NCBI GenBank assembly: GCA_002439755.1
Contig: DJPH01000014.1
Location: 23,564 to 87,563, forward strand
Origin: Prevotellaceae bacterium UBA6417
GTDB taxonomy: Bacteria > Bacteroidota > Bacteroidia > Bacteroidales > Bacteroidaceae
DNA: 64,000 nucleotides
Direction: 5' to 3'
Part shown: positions 29,001 through 37,075 of the stretch, one piece after another
How the letters are laid out: each line of letters starts with the position of its first letter
How positions within the stretch are numbered: the first letter of the stretch is position 1
The notes under the pieces: model-generated
Databases searched by the model: none
What the model was told of the DNA's origin: nothing
Seen by the model: the letters and a program-made list of their open reading frames with translations, nothing else
Made by a program: the position numbers and the translations under genes

Positions 29001-30519
29001 TTGCCAATACAACTATATAGCGGGAATGAAAGAGGCTTGCGATGCCATGAAAGCCCTCTACGATGAAGGCAGCAAGATGGAAAAACTGCAGATGGTCAAT
29101 AGTGAGTTCAACGACAAGTTTAGTGCCGCCATTGAGGCTGTTGTTGCCCTGTATGCCGATACTACCGAGTTGGTTCAGCTCTATAAGGAAAAGAAACTCT
29201 ATGGAGCCAATACTATAGTTGATGCAACCGAGATAGGTTGCCTTAACAGCGAGGAAAACCTTGTTGCATACAACGAAGCCATTGATGCCGCAAGAGCCTC
29301 CGTCGATAGCAAAAAGCCCGAGAAGGCCTCAATTGCCAAAGCCGTAGAAGATATAAAAGTCGCCTATACTACATTGATGGGTAATATAAACAAAGTAGAG
29401 ACCGGCAAGTGGTACTATATCGTTAGCAAGTCCAATTTGGCCTATTGTGCCGATAAAGCCATCTATATGAAAACGGCCAATAATGGCTCGACTATCAGCT
29501 TCGGCCTTTATACGGCAGACGACGGTGCCACCTATACTGAGAATCCTTATGCCATGTGGCGCATCGTTCCCATAGAGGGCACAAGCTACTATAGCATCCA
29601 GAACCTGGGTACGGCTCACAATTTTGGTCCGTCATTGGGCAAAGGAACTGACTATAAAGTTCTCGTACAGAACGAGCCTTCTCCCTATCGCATCGATTAC
29701 ATAGGAAAAGGCCAGATACAGATGGTGTCCATCAACGATGACAACAAAGAGGGACATCAGATACATGCACAGGAAGATGGTAGCGTAATCGTTCCTTGGT
29801 CTACAGGTCTTGATGGTGCTTCTTGCTGGACATTCAAAGAAGTAGATGCCGGTAGCATTGCCGCAGCTTTCCCTGTAAAGGAAAACAGCATCCGCATCCA
29901 GACACTGCCTTATGACGTGCCTGCCGGTGTTACGTCCATCATGAATCTAAACGACGGCATCCAGACTTATGCTGTGAAGAACCTGACAATCGACGAAGCT
30001 ACCAATACTACTACACTTGAACTCACCTTGCAGGAAGAGGTCAAGGCTGGTGTGCCCTTTATATTGCAGTGTGGCGATTATAAGGCTTACAGTGCTGACG
30101 CTATAGATCGGTACTTCCTCACTCCGCTGCCCGAAGAGGTAAGTTCTGCGGCTTCCGAAGCCAACGGCCTTATAGGAACGCTTGACGGTCTGACATTGAA
30201 TAAGTCAGGTTTCGGCTATATCGACAATGACGGTCTGAAGGCTACCACATCGGCAGCATTCAGCATTGCAGGCCAACGTGGTTACATCGATCCTTCCAAG
30301 GTGAAAGCCGCTGAAGGCACCACCGACTTGGTTCTGACACTTGAAGGCGGCCTTATCAATGGTATCCAGACTGCTCAAGTAGCCAAGGCCACAGACAAAG
30401 TGAATGTCTACTCTGTGGATGGTAAGCTGATAAAGCGCAATGTGAAAGCTACAGAAGCATGCAAAGGCTTGAAGAAGGGCGTTTATATCATCGGCAAGCA
30501 CAAAGTTGCCGTGAAGTAA
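26020..30519 (+). CDS. Large modular LamG/discoidin-like surface protein, signal peptide out of frame
   Basis: 1,499 residues in the open frame, read from a GTG that is probably not the natural start. A LamG/concanavalin-like domain spans about 80-250 (VVGVWNKEEGKTYIYVDG). A helical segment follows at 255-330. A beta domain beginning YYYIVSK occurs at about 334 and again at 1129. Two discoidin (F5/8 type C)-like domains occur at about 533-710 and 794-990 (LIDGQ, W/YHNLQ, SYKYLRF), each followed by a helical segment opening GMKEACDA. The last 35 residues (VYSVDGKLI, then KKGVYIIGKHKVAVK) resemble a type IX secretion sorting tail. No catalytic domain is evident, so it is probably a glycan- or host-binding surface protein. 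It has its own promoter and a strong terminator. Confidence 0.75.
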   Translation: MPPLLSAAKADDNVPKADILDVVFNSDGTAVDISPMQNEVQVIGQSAIEVYFNETYKMNIPRFTNPWSGTATHYYKVDYENNEAFKSALADGHTLETLVKADYSGSLPNKECKPFSSHQTGGTGLMLCKTGKSVNGGNEFTFLPYIGESYRYTVSGVTPQPKIFYHVVGVWNKEEGKTYIYVDGELKGTTEVEGEFKFPTAKSGWFGIGCDPSGNKGNTSWTGEVAIARIYNDPLTADQVAALYKQVDVGVDYSQMLQNTIDSIVSIDQKYAIGNDPGCYTQEVFDKYNAAYLDVFQKAQNAAYNGVNKEEYEMLRSQLLNAYNELQTQYNPLAEGYYYIVSKQAAFASLQPDVQKAMYAKADSRLYWGNLDMQKAMYAFHLRKTDDGNFTIQNVATKEYIRCVTDETGHHTDASSFQVELSKEPDASYEQFVRFLGVGQFNIGNTGNSRPYNADGNQSGYGISGRVTTWNGALNSESAWAFSRITDDALIKEFEENGAKQVMADRLQDAITAARTSSAKAYDYTKLITDAGQISSNAQSTTNGSTYAGLIDGQSVTIFHSVWDGTFATPQVEGLGWHNLQFNIGRPVSKIKFHFDGRDNSDGYHDNPTHITLYATNDDNLGASTAAADSAMWTEIVDMGQKEYGFPGDQNLVSYDSPEIDLKGSYKYLRFVVKHVSTQETKRVNKFATPSVTGVTFNLSEFQIYDAVPAATSEYYKVPGMKEACDALDALISAAQEKMTNLTVTEEDIRAIEEQAVKIEALYVDREFFGNQLATLLQRADGLYNEVRGTSVPLVLNASQLSTNSVSSSDYGSLEHLIDGQIDQKHNFHSVWITDPMKNANITPEEWEAAMASAGKTFVGHGYHNLQVKLNEPQSKFWFEYYSRTGDSYIDNPNDIEIYVTNDDELGATPDQADIDKWTRITELTEGFPGVVAGVRYVSPEIDLGDSYKYIRFVIKNTAMVGTVSNRTFANPEVTGITWSIGEMQLYSGLSPERCQYNYIAGMKEACDAMKALYDEGSKMEKLQMVNSEFNDKFSAAIEAVVALYADTTELVQLYKEKKLYGANTIVDATEIGCLNSEENLVAYNEAIDAARASVDSKKPEKASIAKAVEDIKVAYTTLMGNINKVETGKWYYIVSKSNLAYCADKAIYMKTANNGSTISFGLYTADDGATYTENPYAMWRIVPIEGTSYYSIQNLGTAHNFGPSLGKGTDYKVLVQNEPSPYRIDYIGKGQIQMVSINDDNKEGHQIHAQEDGSVIVPWSTGLDGASCWTFKEVDAGSIAAAFPVKENSIRIQTLPYDVPAGVTSIMNLNDGIQTYAVKNLTIDEATNTTTLELTLQEEVKAGVPFILQCGDYKAYSADAIDRYFLTPLPEEVSSAASEANGLIGTLDGLTLNKSGFGYIDNDGLKATTSAAFSIAGQRGYIDPSKVKAAEGTTDLVLTLEGGLINGIQTAQVAKATDKVNVYSVDGKLIKRNVKATEACKGLKKGVYIIGKHKVAVK

Positions 30520-30533
30520 GCCAACTTGATTAT

Positions 30534-30573
30534 ACAAAGAAGAGCGTGTCATTTCTGACACGCTCTTCTTTGT
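30534..30573. terminator. Bidirectional terminator between the large surface protein and ddh
   Basis: A perfect 18-bp inverted repeat (arms 30534-30551 and 30556-30573, loop TTTC). The arm ends are T-rich on both strands. It lies 15 bases after the surface protein stop and about 115 bases beyond the stop of the convergent ddh gene. Confidence 0.85.
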
Positions 30574-30689
30574 ATTTGTACTTGCCATGATTACCGAACC
30601 GCTTGTCCGGCCTTATATTTTTCAGCCTTTCTCTTCCGATTGCCGGCCTTACGTTTGTAAAAGGCTTTGTTCGAGTTGCTGCCAGGTGG

Positions 30690-31589
30690 TTACACCAAAG
30701 TCTCGATAGCCGTCTCGCGGTCACCCGGCAGGTAGTCTACGACAGGTATTTCTATCATGGTGTAGCATCCGGGCTGCTGCCGCATGGAAGCTCTTGCAAC
30801 ATTTACCAATACTTGCCCTGTCAATGCAGGGTTGTTGATGCTCATGTTAAACTCCATGCGTTGGTTTTGTGTCTTTCCGCTTACTCCTTTCCTCACAAGG
30901 TGCACACCGTGTCCCATGTCGCGGACATCATCCACCGAAGAGACCTGAAATACATGTGTTTCATCGTTGGCAAAATACGGGTCGGCCTTGATGTCTTTGG
31001 CAACATCGTCAAGTTTTGCACCTTCTTCTAATTCCACATAAACCATGCGGCGGTGTATGCCTTCGCCTTTCGGGATAGTCATTGACAGAGCTTCTTTTAC
31101 GCCGTTTTTGCTCCTTACACATACAGAATGCCCCATACTCATTCCCGGCCCGAAGTTGGTATAGCTTAATCCTTTAGGGGCAAGACTCTGCATGAGTGCT
31201 CTGACAATGCTGTCGGAACCCGGATCCCATCCGGCAGCTATGACGGCAACCGCGTCATATTGTTTGCATATCGGCATCAGGCTGTTGCGGTAGCCGAGTA
31301 TCTGTGTGTGGATGTCGAAGCTGTCGACTGTGTTGATGCCCATGGCCAGTATCTTTTTTGCCTGCTCCTCACACGAGCGGGTCGGTGTGGCCAGAATAGC
31401 CACGTCGACATCTTTCAATTCACGGATGTCGCTAACGACTTCGTATGTTGCCAGCTCCGCAGGCTTGTCTTGTGCTCCCTGACGGCGCACAATGCCAGCA
31501 ATTTCAAAATCGGGTGCGGCCTCCAGTGCCTGGATGGCAAAGCGTCCGATGTTGCCGTAACCGATTACGGCTGCTCTTGTCTTCTTCAT
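30690..31589 (-). CDS. ddh: meso-Diaminopimelate D-dehydrogenase
   Basis: A 299-residue cytoplasmic enzyme. It makes meso-diaminopimelate directly from tetrahydrodipicolinate, ammonia and NADPH, feeding lysine and peptidoglycan synthesis. The N-terminal Rossmann motif is GYGNIGRFAI. The family motifs ATPTRSCEEQA, DSFDIHTQ, AAGWDPGSDS and NFGPGMSMGHSV are all present. The length is typical for Bacteroidales Ddh. It stands alone, convergent with the large surface protein. A one-mismatch -7 box (GAAATTTG, 31672-31679) lies upstream on the minus strand. Confidence 0.93.
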   Translation of the reverse strand: MKKTRAAVIGYGNIGRFAIQALEAAPDFEIAGIVRRQGAQDKPAELATYEVVSDIRELKDVDVAILATPTRSCEEQAKKILAMGINTVDSFDIHTQILGYRNSLMPICKQYDAVAVIAAGWDPGSDSIVRALMQSLAPKGLSYTNFGPGMSMGHSVCVRSKNGVKEALSMTIPKGEGIHRRMVYVELEEGAKLDDVAKDIKADPYFANDETHVFQVSSVDDVRDMGHGVHLVRKGVSGKTQNQRMEFNMSINNPALTGQVLVNVARASMRQQPGCYTMIEIPVVDYLPGDRETAIETLV

Positions 31590-31774
31590 GGGTTGCTAGG
31601 TTATTGTTGTTTGTGGCAGCAGTTTTCGGCATGATGCTTCATGCTTAGCCACATGATGATATTACAGGCTGCAAATTTCGGCATTTTCAAAGTAGCTGAT
31701 AGGCCGCAGGCCTTAAAAACGCTTAACTTCATATGGCTTTTGCCCTGCTGTTTCCACGAATGATAGAATTGCTG

Positions 31775-31782
31775 TACCTTTG
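31775..31782 (+). promoter_or_regulatory. -7 promoter box of the DMT transporter gene
   Basis: TACCTTTG followed by CA. It overlaps an in-frame TTG at 31780, so translation most likely begins at ATG 31804 or 31807, about 15 nt into the transcript. Confidence 0.6.
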
Positions 31783-31803
31783 CACTCTAAAAGTATTAAT
31801 AAG

Positions 31804-32724
31804 ATGATGTGGGTTGCTTTAGCTTTTCTTTCTGCGGCCTTATTAGGCTTCTATGATGTTTTCAAGAAGCATTCATTACGCGATAATGCCGTGATACCGG
31901 TATTATTGCTGAACACCTTTTTCTGTTCTTTGATATTTGTGCCGTTCATTGTCGCTTCGTCTGCCGGCTTTTTGTCGCCACACTCATTCTTTTTCGTTGA
32001 AAGTGGTGGTTGGGCAATGCACAAGTACATTCTTTTAAAGGCTGTGATTGTGTTAAGCTCTTGGGCGTTGGGTTATATGGGCATCAAGAATCTTCCCATT
32101 ACCATCGTTGGCCCCATCAACGCCACACGGCCGGTAATGGTGCTGTTGGGCGCATTGCTTGTCTTTGGCGAGCGGCTTAACCTAATGCAGTGGGTGGGCG
32201 TGTGTTTTGCCATCTTTTCCTTTTTCCTGTTGAGCCGCAGTGGAAAGCGTGAGGGCATTCGCTTTTCTCATAATCGCTGGATACTTTGTGTGGTCCTTGC
32301 AGCCGTTTTAGGTGCTGTGAGCGGACTTTACGACAAGTACCTGCTGTCACCGGTAGAGCAGGGCGGCATAGGACTTGACAAAATGGCCGTGCAGGGATGG
32401 TATAACCTGTATCAGTGCGGAATGATGCTGATAGTGTTTTTCACGGTGTGGTTTCCTTTTCGTAAGAAGGCAGTGCCTTTTCGTTGGGATTGGTGCATTG
32501 TCTTGATTTCCTTGTTCCTTTCGTTGGCCGATTTTGTATATTTCTATGCCTTGAGCCTGCCTGATGCCATGATATCCATAGTGTCAATGATAAGGAGGGG
32601 CAGTGTGGTTGTATCGTTCCTTTTTGGTGCGATGTGGTTCAAGGAAAAGAATCTTCGTGCCAAATCCATAGATTTGTTGCTGGTGCTTGTCAGCATGTTG
32701 TTCCTTTGGTTAGGCACGAGGTAG
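31804..32724 (+). CDS. EamA/DMT-family membrane transporter
   Basis: About 306 residues with ten predicted transmembrane helices in two EamA halves (for example VALAFLSAALLGFYDV, ITIVGPINATRPVMVLLGALLVFGE and ILCVVLAAVLGAVSGLYDKYLL). Members of the drug/metabolite transporter superfamily export or import small metabolites; no substrate can be named. The start at 31804 is chosen because the promoter box overlaps the only upstream start. Its 3' end overlaps the 3' end of the convergent truA gene by 35 bases. Confidence 0.82.
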   Translation: MMWVALAFLSAALLGFYDVFKKHSLRDNAVIPVLLLNTFFCSLIFVPFIVASSAGFLSPHSFFFVESGGWAMHKYILLKAVIVLSSWALGYMGIKNLPITIVGPINATRPVMVLLGALLVFGERLNLMQWVGVCFAIFSFFLLSRSGKREGIRFSHNRWILCVVLAAVLGAVSGLYDKYLLSPVEQGGIGLDKMAVQGWYNLYQCGMMLIVFFTVWFPFRKKAVPFRWDWCIVLISLFLSLADFVYFYALSLPDAMISIVSMIRRGSVVVSFLFGAMWFKEKNLRAKSIDLLLVLVSMLFLWLGTR

Positions 32725-33484
32725 GTGCTTCGGATGTAAGGAAAATGCTGTCGGGATATTCAATGTTTTCGAGGAACAAACCGCAGGCAGGCATGCTTTC
32801 TCCCGAAGCCCGACGGTCTCCGGCAAGAATGATTTGTTCAAAGTCTTCGAGTGTCAGTTTGTGCTTGCCTACATCGATGAGTGTTCCTACAACGGCTCGT
32901 ACCATATTGCGTAGGAAGCGGTCGGCAGTGATTTCAAAGTACCAGGATTGCCGGCCGTTTTGAAACCAACGAGCCTGTGTGAGATGGCAAATGTTGGTTT
33001 TGTTGTCAGAACCCGTCTTGCAGAAACTTCCGAAATCAGTGTGCTTCATAAGCAGCGTGCCGGCTTGATTCATTATATCAAAGTCAAGCGGATAGTAGAA
33101 CCGGCACGAAAAAGGTCTGTTGAAAGGGTCTTTTGTGAGTGAAAGGTAGTAGTGGTATGTTCTGGCCGTTGCGCTGAACCGTGCATGTGCGTCGTTTGTA
33201 ACAGGGCATACCGAATAGATCGAAATGTCTTGAGGCAGCAGACAATTCAGCTTGAAGCAGAGCCATTGGCAGTCTATCTGAGACTCACTATCAAAATGAG
33301 CTGCCATGAAGCGGGCATGGACACCTGTGTCAGTGCGGCCGGCACCTATTATGGAAACCTTATGCCCCAATGGCACTTGCAGGGCATCTTCAATCTTCTC
33401 CTGTACGCTGACGGCATTGGGCTGTCGCTGCCAGCCGTGGTAGAGTGTGCCATCGTAAGAGAGCAATATGAAATAGCGATACAT
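32690..33484 (-). CDS. truA: tRNA pseudouridine synthase A
   Basis: A 264-residue enzyme that converts uridines 38-40 of the tRNA anticodon arm to pseudouridine. The catalytic Asp52 lies in GAGRTDTGVHA, and the motifs YDGTLYHGWQRQP and FLRNMVRAVVGTL are typical. It follows the DUF5715-like gene by 14 bp and is probably cotranscribed with it. It overlaps the transporter gene on the opposite strand at its 3' end, so the two transcripts could form antisense pairs. Confidence 0.95.
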   Translation of the reverse strand: MYRYFILLSYDGTLYHGWQRQPNAVSVQEKIEDALQVPLGHKVSIIGAGRTDTGVHARFMAAHFDSESQIDCQWLCFKLNCLLPQDISIYSVCPVTNDAHARFSATARTYHYYLSLTKDPFNRPFSCRFYYPLDFDIMNQAGTLLMKHTDFGSFCKTGSDNKTNICHLTQARWFQNGRQSWYFEITADRFLRNMVRAVVGTLIDVGKHKLTLEDFEQIILAGDRRASGESMPACGLFLENIEYPDSIFLTSEAPTSCLTKGTTC

Positions 33485-33498
33485 GAAAACTGTTGTAT

Positions 33499-34323
33499 TT
33501 ATCTTACGGTGATGTGGTAGCAGCCCTGTTTGACTTCGTATTTGACGTAGCAGAGCCCTTGTTTTCTCAGGTCGTTGAGCACTTCCGAGAGAATGAACTT
33601 CAAGGTGTCGTTGCGTGTTTGGTATACGGGAGGTTGGTCGGGGTCTTGTACGGCGTGGTACTTGTTGTAGCTAATGTCAAAAGTGGTTCCGTGGCAGTGG
33701 CAGCTGTTTTCTGAGGCATTGCCATTGAAGCGGCGCAGGTCGGCCACATCCTTTTTGGTGCGTGTGATGGAAGTTACCATGATAAGGCTGGGGCGCACGT
33801 GCTTCACCAATTGTGAATCCAAGAAGTTTCGTCCAATCTTTGTAAGGAGCAATTGGGCGCGTGGAACAAGGTATGGAATTGAATTGTAAAGTTTCTTGAC
33901 GAAATAGTACGGGCTGTTGCCGATATAGACAAGGCTGTCCTTGCAGTGCTCGGCGGCGTTACGGTCGGCTACGGGAGCCACACCCAGCCGTTTGGCTGTG
34001 GCCAGTTGGATGTCGTTGATGTCGGGAAAGCATTTTGCATAGTCGGACACGCTGTATATCTTGTGCTTGTTTCCCTTGCCCGACAAAGTCAGGTCGGGAT
34101 GCAGCCGGTGGGGGGCTTTCAGTAACGAATCGGTGAAAAGCCCGTGGCGGGTGATGGAATCTGTGACCGTCGTTTCTTTTTTTGTTTCTTCAGTATTTGC
34201 CGTCAAAGGGATGACAGGGCGCATAACAGACGGGAATATGATCCTGACAAGGAACAATACGAATACTATTCCGAAAAAGAGATATGTATAATGCTTTTTG
34301 CGAATGCGAAAAGGAAAGTTCAT
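33499..34323 (-). CDS. DUF5715-like membrane-anchored protein
   Basis: About 274 residues. A single transmembrane helix (YLFFGIVFVLFLVRIIF, about 11-27) anchors a periplasmic domain. The C-terminal half contains LIMVTSITRTKKDVADL and CHCHGTTFDISY, which resemble the His/Asp-bearing core of LAS-type peptidases such as VanY/M15, though I cannot confirm activity. The family name is from memory of Bacteroidales proteins and not certain. The reading frame could start 27 bases earlier at a TTG, but that lies inside the -7 promoter box. It forms a two-gene operon with truA, and its promoter is back-to-back with that of phoH. Confidence 0.65.
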   Translation of the reverse strand: MNFPFRIRKKHYTYLFFGIVFVLFLVRIIFPSVMRPVIPLTANTEETKKETTVTDSITRHGLFTDSLLKAPHRLHPDLTLSGKGNKHKIYSVSDYAKCFPDINDIQLATAKRLGVAPVADRNAAEHCKDSLVYIGNSPYYFVKKLYNSIPYLVPRAQLLLTKIGRNFLDSQLVKHVRPSLIMVTSITRTKKDVADLRRFNGNASENSCHCHGTTFDISYNKYHAVQDPDQPPVYQTRNDTLKFILSEVLNDLRKQGLCYVKYEVKQGCYHITVR

Positions 34324-34347
34324 GGATTGCAGTGAAACTTTGAAAGG

Positions 34348-34355
34348 CAAAAGTA
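34348..34355 (-). promoter_or_regulatory. -7 promoter box of the DUF5715-truA operon
   Basis: Minus-strand TACTTTTG, followed by C. Its ATG (34323) lies 25 bases downstream. The divergent phoH promoter begins only 14 bases away, so the two promoters are closely packed and may interfere. Confidence 0.6.
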
Positions 34356-34368
34356 CACAAAAATATGG

Positions 34369-34397
34369 TTTGTTCTAAAAGGATTTCCGTATTTTTG
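34369..34397 (+). promoter_or_regulatory. Promoter of the phoH operon
   Basis: TTTG (34369-34372), a 17-nt spacer and TATTTTTG (34390-34397), then CA: a full consensus match. The ATG is at 34413. Confidence 0.75.
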
Positions 34398-34412
34398 CAG
34401 AAAATAGGCTGA

Positions 34413-35366
34413 ATGATAGAAAAGCATTTGATATTGGAGGACATTGATCCTGCGGTATTCTATGGCGTAAGGAATTCTAATTTGCGCATGGTGAAGTCGC
34501 TGTATCCCAAGCTGCGCATCATGGCGCGCGACAATGTGGTGAAGGCTATAGGCGATGAGGATGATCTGGTGCGCTTTGAAGCCAAGATGGGAGAGCTGAT
34601 ATCCCATTGTGCCAAGTATAACTCGTTGTCTGAGGAAGCGATATTGGATATTCTGCGCGGCCAGAAGACAAAAGACGAAAGTGCCGAGGAGGTGATCGTC
34701 TACAGCACATCCGGAAAGCCAATCCGTGCCCGAAGCGAAAACCAATTGAGATTGGTGAGAGCCTATGAACACAATGATTTGATTTTTGCCATCGGCCCTG
34801 CAGGAACGGGCAAGACTTATACGAGCATTGCTTTGGCCGTAAGGGCGTTGAAGCGAAAGGAGATCAGAAAAATCATATTGAGTCGTCCGGCCGTTGAAGC
34901 CGGCGAAAAGCTGGGCTTTCTGCCCGGTGACATGAAGGAAAAGATAGACCCTTATCTGCAACCTTTGTACGATGCGCTTGAGGAGATGATACCGGTAGCC
35001 AAGCTCACTGAGTATATGGATACGAATGTAATACAGATAGCTCCGTTGGCTTTTATGCGCGGTCGCACGTTGAATGATGCTGTTGTCATCCTGGATGAGG
35101 CACAGAACACAACGTCAAGCCAGATAAAGATGTTTCTTACGCGTATGGGTACCAATACAAAGATGATAGTTACGGGTGACCGAACCCAGATAGACTTGCC
35201 TGCCTCCCAGAAGTCCGGTCTTGTTGAAGCCTTGCGTATATTGCACGGCGTTCCTGATATCGGGTTTGTGGAGTTGGACAAGAGAGACATTGTGCGCCAC
35301 AAATTGGTCACACGTATCGTAGAGGCCTATGAAAGGGATGAGAAGAAGGATAAGAACAATTGCTAA
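34413..35366 (+). CDS. phoH: PhoH-family ATPase
   Basis: A 317-residue cytoplasmic protein. The N-terminal part (about 1-110) is the family's conserved extension; the ATPase core has Walker A GPAGTGKTYTS, Walker B VVILDEAQN and the motif VTGDRTQIDLP. PhoH proteins are RNA-linked ATPases of incompletely known role. It is the first gene of a tight run (purC 12 bp, then menG 9 bp, then aroE 2 bp downstream), with a full consensus promoter upstream. Confidence 0.93.
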   Translation: MIEKHLILEDIDPAVFYGVRNSNLRMVKSLYPKLRIMARDNVVKAIGDEDDLVRFEAKMGELISHCAKYNSLSEEAILDILRGQKTKDESAEEVIVYSTSGKPIRARSENQLRLVRAYEHNDLIFAIGPAGTGKTYTSIALAVRALKRKEIRKIILSRPAVEAGEKLGFLPGDMKEKIDPYLQPLYDALEEMIPVAKLTEYMDTNVIQIAPLAFMRGRTLNDAVVILDEAQNTTSSQIKMFLTRMGTNTKMIVTGDRTQIDLPASQKSGLVEALRILHGVPDIGFVELDKRDIVRHKLVTRIVEAYERDEKKDKNNC

Positions 35367-35378
35367 ATATAAGTAAGT

Positions 35379-36326
35379 ATGAACAAGGCATTAGTAAAAA
35401 CAGATTTCAAGTTTAAGGGCCTGACAAGCGTGTATCATGGCAAAGTCCGTGATGTGTACAATATCAATAACAAGGAACTTATCATGGTAGCCACCGACCG
35501 CATATCGGCTTTTGACGTGGTTTTGCCTGAGGGTATTCCTTTTAAGGGACAGGTGCTTAACCAGATTGCTGCCAAATTCCTGGATGCCACGGCCGACATT
35601 TGCCCCAATTGGAAGCTGGCAACTCCCGACCCCATGGTCACTGCCGGCGTGCTTTGCAAGGGTTTTCCCATAGAGATGATAGTACGCGGCTATTTGTGTG
35701 GCAGTGCCTGGCGTGCCTATAAGAGCGGCGTTCGTGAGATATGTGGAGTGAAGCTGCCTGATGGCATGAGGGAAAACCAGAAGTTTCCTGAACCTATCAT
35801 CACGCCTACCACCAAGGCCGAGATTGGGGAGCATGATGCCGATATTTCCAAAGAAGAGATTCTGGCCCAAGGCCTTGCTACTCCCGAAGAGTATGCCGTG
35901 TTGGAGAAATATACCCGTGCGCTGTTTCAGCGTGGTACAGAGATAGCTGCCAAGCGCGGCTTGATATTGGTTGATACCAAATATGAGTTTGGCCTGCATG
36001 ATGGTGTAATCTACCTGATGGATGAGATACACACGCCTGATTCGAGCCGTTATTTCTATAGCGATGGCTATGAGGAGAAGTTTGCCAAAGGCGAACCGCA
36101 GCGTCAGCTGTCCAAGGAATTTGTGCGCGAATGGCTGATGTCTTGCGGCTTCCAAGGCAAGGAAGGGCAGAAAGTGCCTGAAATGACTCCCGAGATTATA
36201 GAGAATATCAGTAACCGCTATATAGAGCTCTACGAGCACATAACCGGTGAAACCTTCCATGGAGAAGAGGACGGCAATGTGGCAGCGCGCATAGAAAGGA
36301 ACATCGAAGCCTATTTAAACAAGTAA
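35379..36326 (+). CDS. purC: SAICAR synthetase (phosphoribosylaminoimidazole-succinocarboxamide synthase)
   Basis: A 315-residue enzyme of de novo purine synthesis that joins aspartate to carboxyaminoimidazole ribotide using ATP. Diagnostic segments are YHGKVRDVY near the N-terminus, ATDRISAFDVVLPEGIPFKG, EMIVRGYLCGSAWRAY and LVDTKYEFG. It is the longer form (about 310 residues) common in Bacteroidetes, rather than the 240-residue form of E. coli. It lies in the phoH-purC-menG-aroE run. Confidence 0.95.
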   Translation: MNKALVKTDFKFKGLTSVYHGKVRDVYNINNKELIMVATDRISAFDVVLPEGIPFKGQVLNQIAAKFLDATADICPNWKLATPDPMVTAGVLCKGFPIEMIVRGYLCGSAWRAYKSGVREICGVKLPDGMRENQKFPEPIITPTTKAEIGEHDADISKEEILAQGLATPEEYAVLEKYTRALFQRGTEIAAKRGLILVDTKYEFGLHDGVIYLMDEIHTPDSSRYFYSDGYEEKFAKGEPQRQLSKEFVREWLMSCGFQGKEGQKVPEMTPEIIENISNRYIELYEHITGETFHGEEDGNVAARIERNIEAYLNK

Positions 36327-36335
36327 TACAAAGCC

Positions 36336-37073
36336 ATGGGCTACGCGCAGGAAAACATCATGCCATATGGCGATAATGCTCCGAAGGGAAAGCAGGTGGA
36401 GCGAATGTTCGACAACATCGCCCGCACTTACGACTTCTTGAACCATTGCCTTTCGTTCGGCATAGACAGCAAGTGGCGTAAGGCAACGATAGATTCGATC
36501 AAGCCTTTCAGACATGATGACATCCTGGATGTGGCTACCGGAACCGGCGACTTTGCCATTTTGGCTTACCGTCGGCTGCTTCCGAAGAAGATTGTTGCCG
36601 CAGATCTTTCAGAGGGCATGATGGATGTGGGTCGCAAAAAGGCGGAGAAAGCCGGGCTGGGCCATGCCATCGAGTTTAGGAAAGAGGACTGCATGCATTT
36701 GGGGTTTGCCGACAACAGCTTTGATGTCGTCACAGTGGCCTATGGAGTGCGCAATTTTCAGGACTTGGATCGCGGTCTTCGTGAGATGCGACGTGTACTG
36801 CGCCCGGGTGGCCATGTGTGCATATTGGAACTTTGCACTCCGGTGAGCTTTCCCATGAAGCAGCTTTTCTGGGTCTATTCCCATGTGGTAATGCCGTTGC
36901 TGGGACGTCTTGTCTCGAAAGACGGCAAGGCCTATGCCTATCTGCCTGCCACGATGGAAGCTTTTCCGCAAGGCGAGGTGATGCAGCAAATCCTGAGGAA
37001 GGCCGGTTACAAAGAAGTGTCGTTCCGTCGTTTCACCTTTGGATTGAGTACGATGTATATAGCATGTAAATAA
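36336..37073 (+). CDS. menG: Demethylmenaquinone methyltransferase (MenG/UbiE)
   Basis: A 245-residue SAM-dependent methyltransferase that performs the last step of menaquinone synthesis. The SAM-binding motif DVATGTGDFAI, the DLSEGMMDVG segment and the family signature VAYGVRNFQDLDRGLREMRRV are present, as is LELCTPVSFPMKQLF. Menaquinone is the main respiratory quinone in Bacteroidales, which supports the name. It lies nine bases after purC and two bases before aroE. Confidence 0.93.
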   Translation: MGYAQENIMPYGDNAPKGKQVERMFDNIARTYDFLNHCLSFGIDSKWRKATIDSIKPFRHDDILDVATGTGDFAILAYRRLLPKKIVAADLSEGMMDVGRKKAEKAGLGHAIEFRKEDCMHLGFADNSFDVVTVAYGVRNFQDLDRGLREMRRVLRPGGHVCILELCTPVSFPMKQLFWVYSHVVMPLLGRLVSKDGKAYAYLPATMEAFPQGEVMQQILRKAGYKEVSFRRFTFGLSTMYIACK

Positions 37074-37075
37074 TC

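Noticed and set aside
31780..31803. TTG start of the DMT transporter
   Set aside because: It overlaps the promoter box; ATG 31804 or 31807 fits the transcript.
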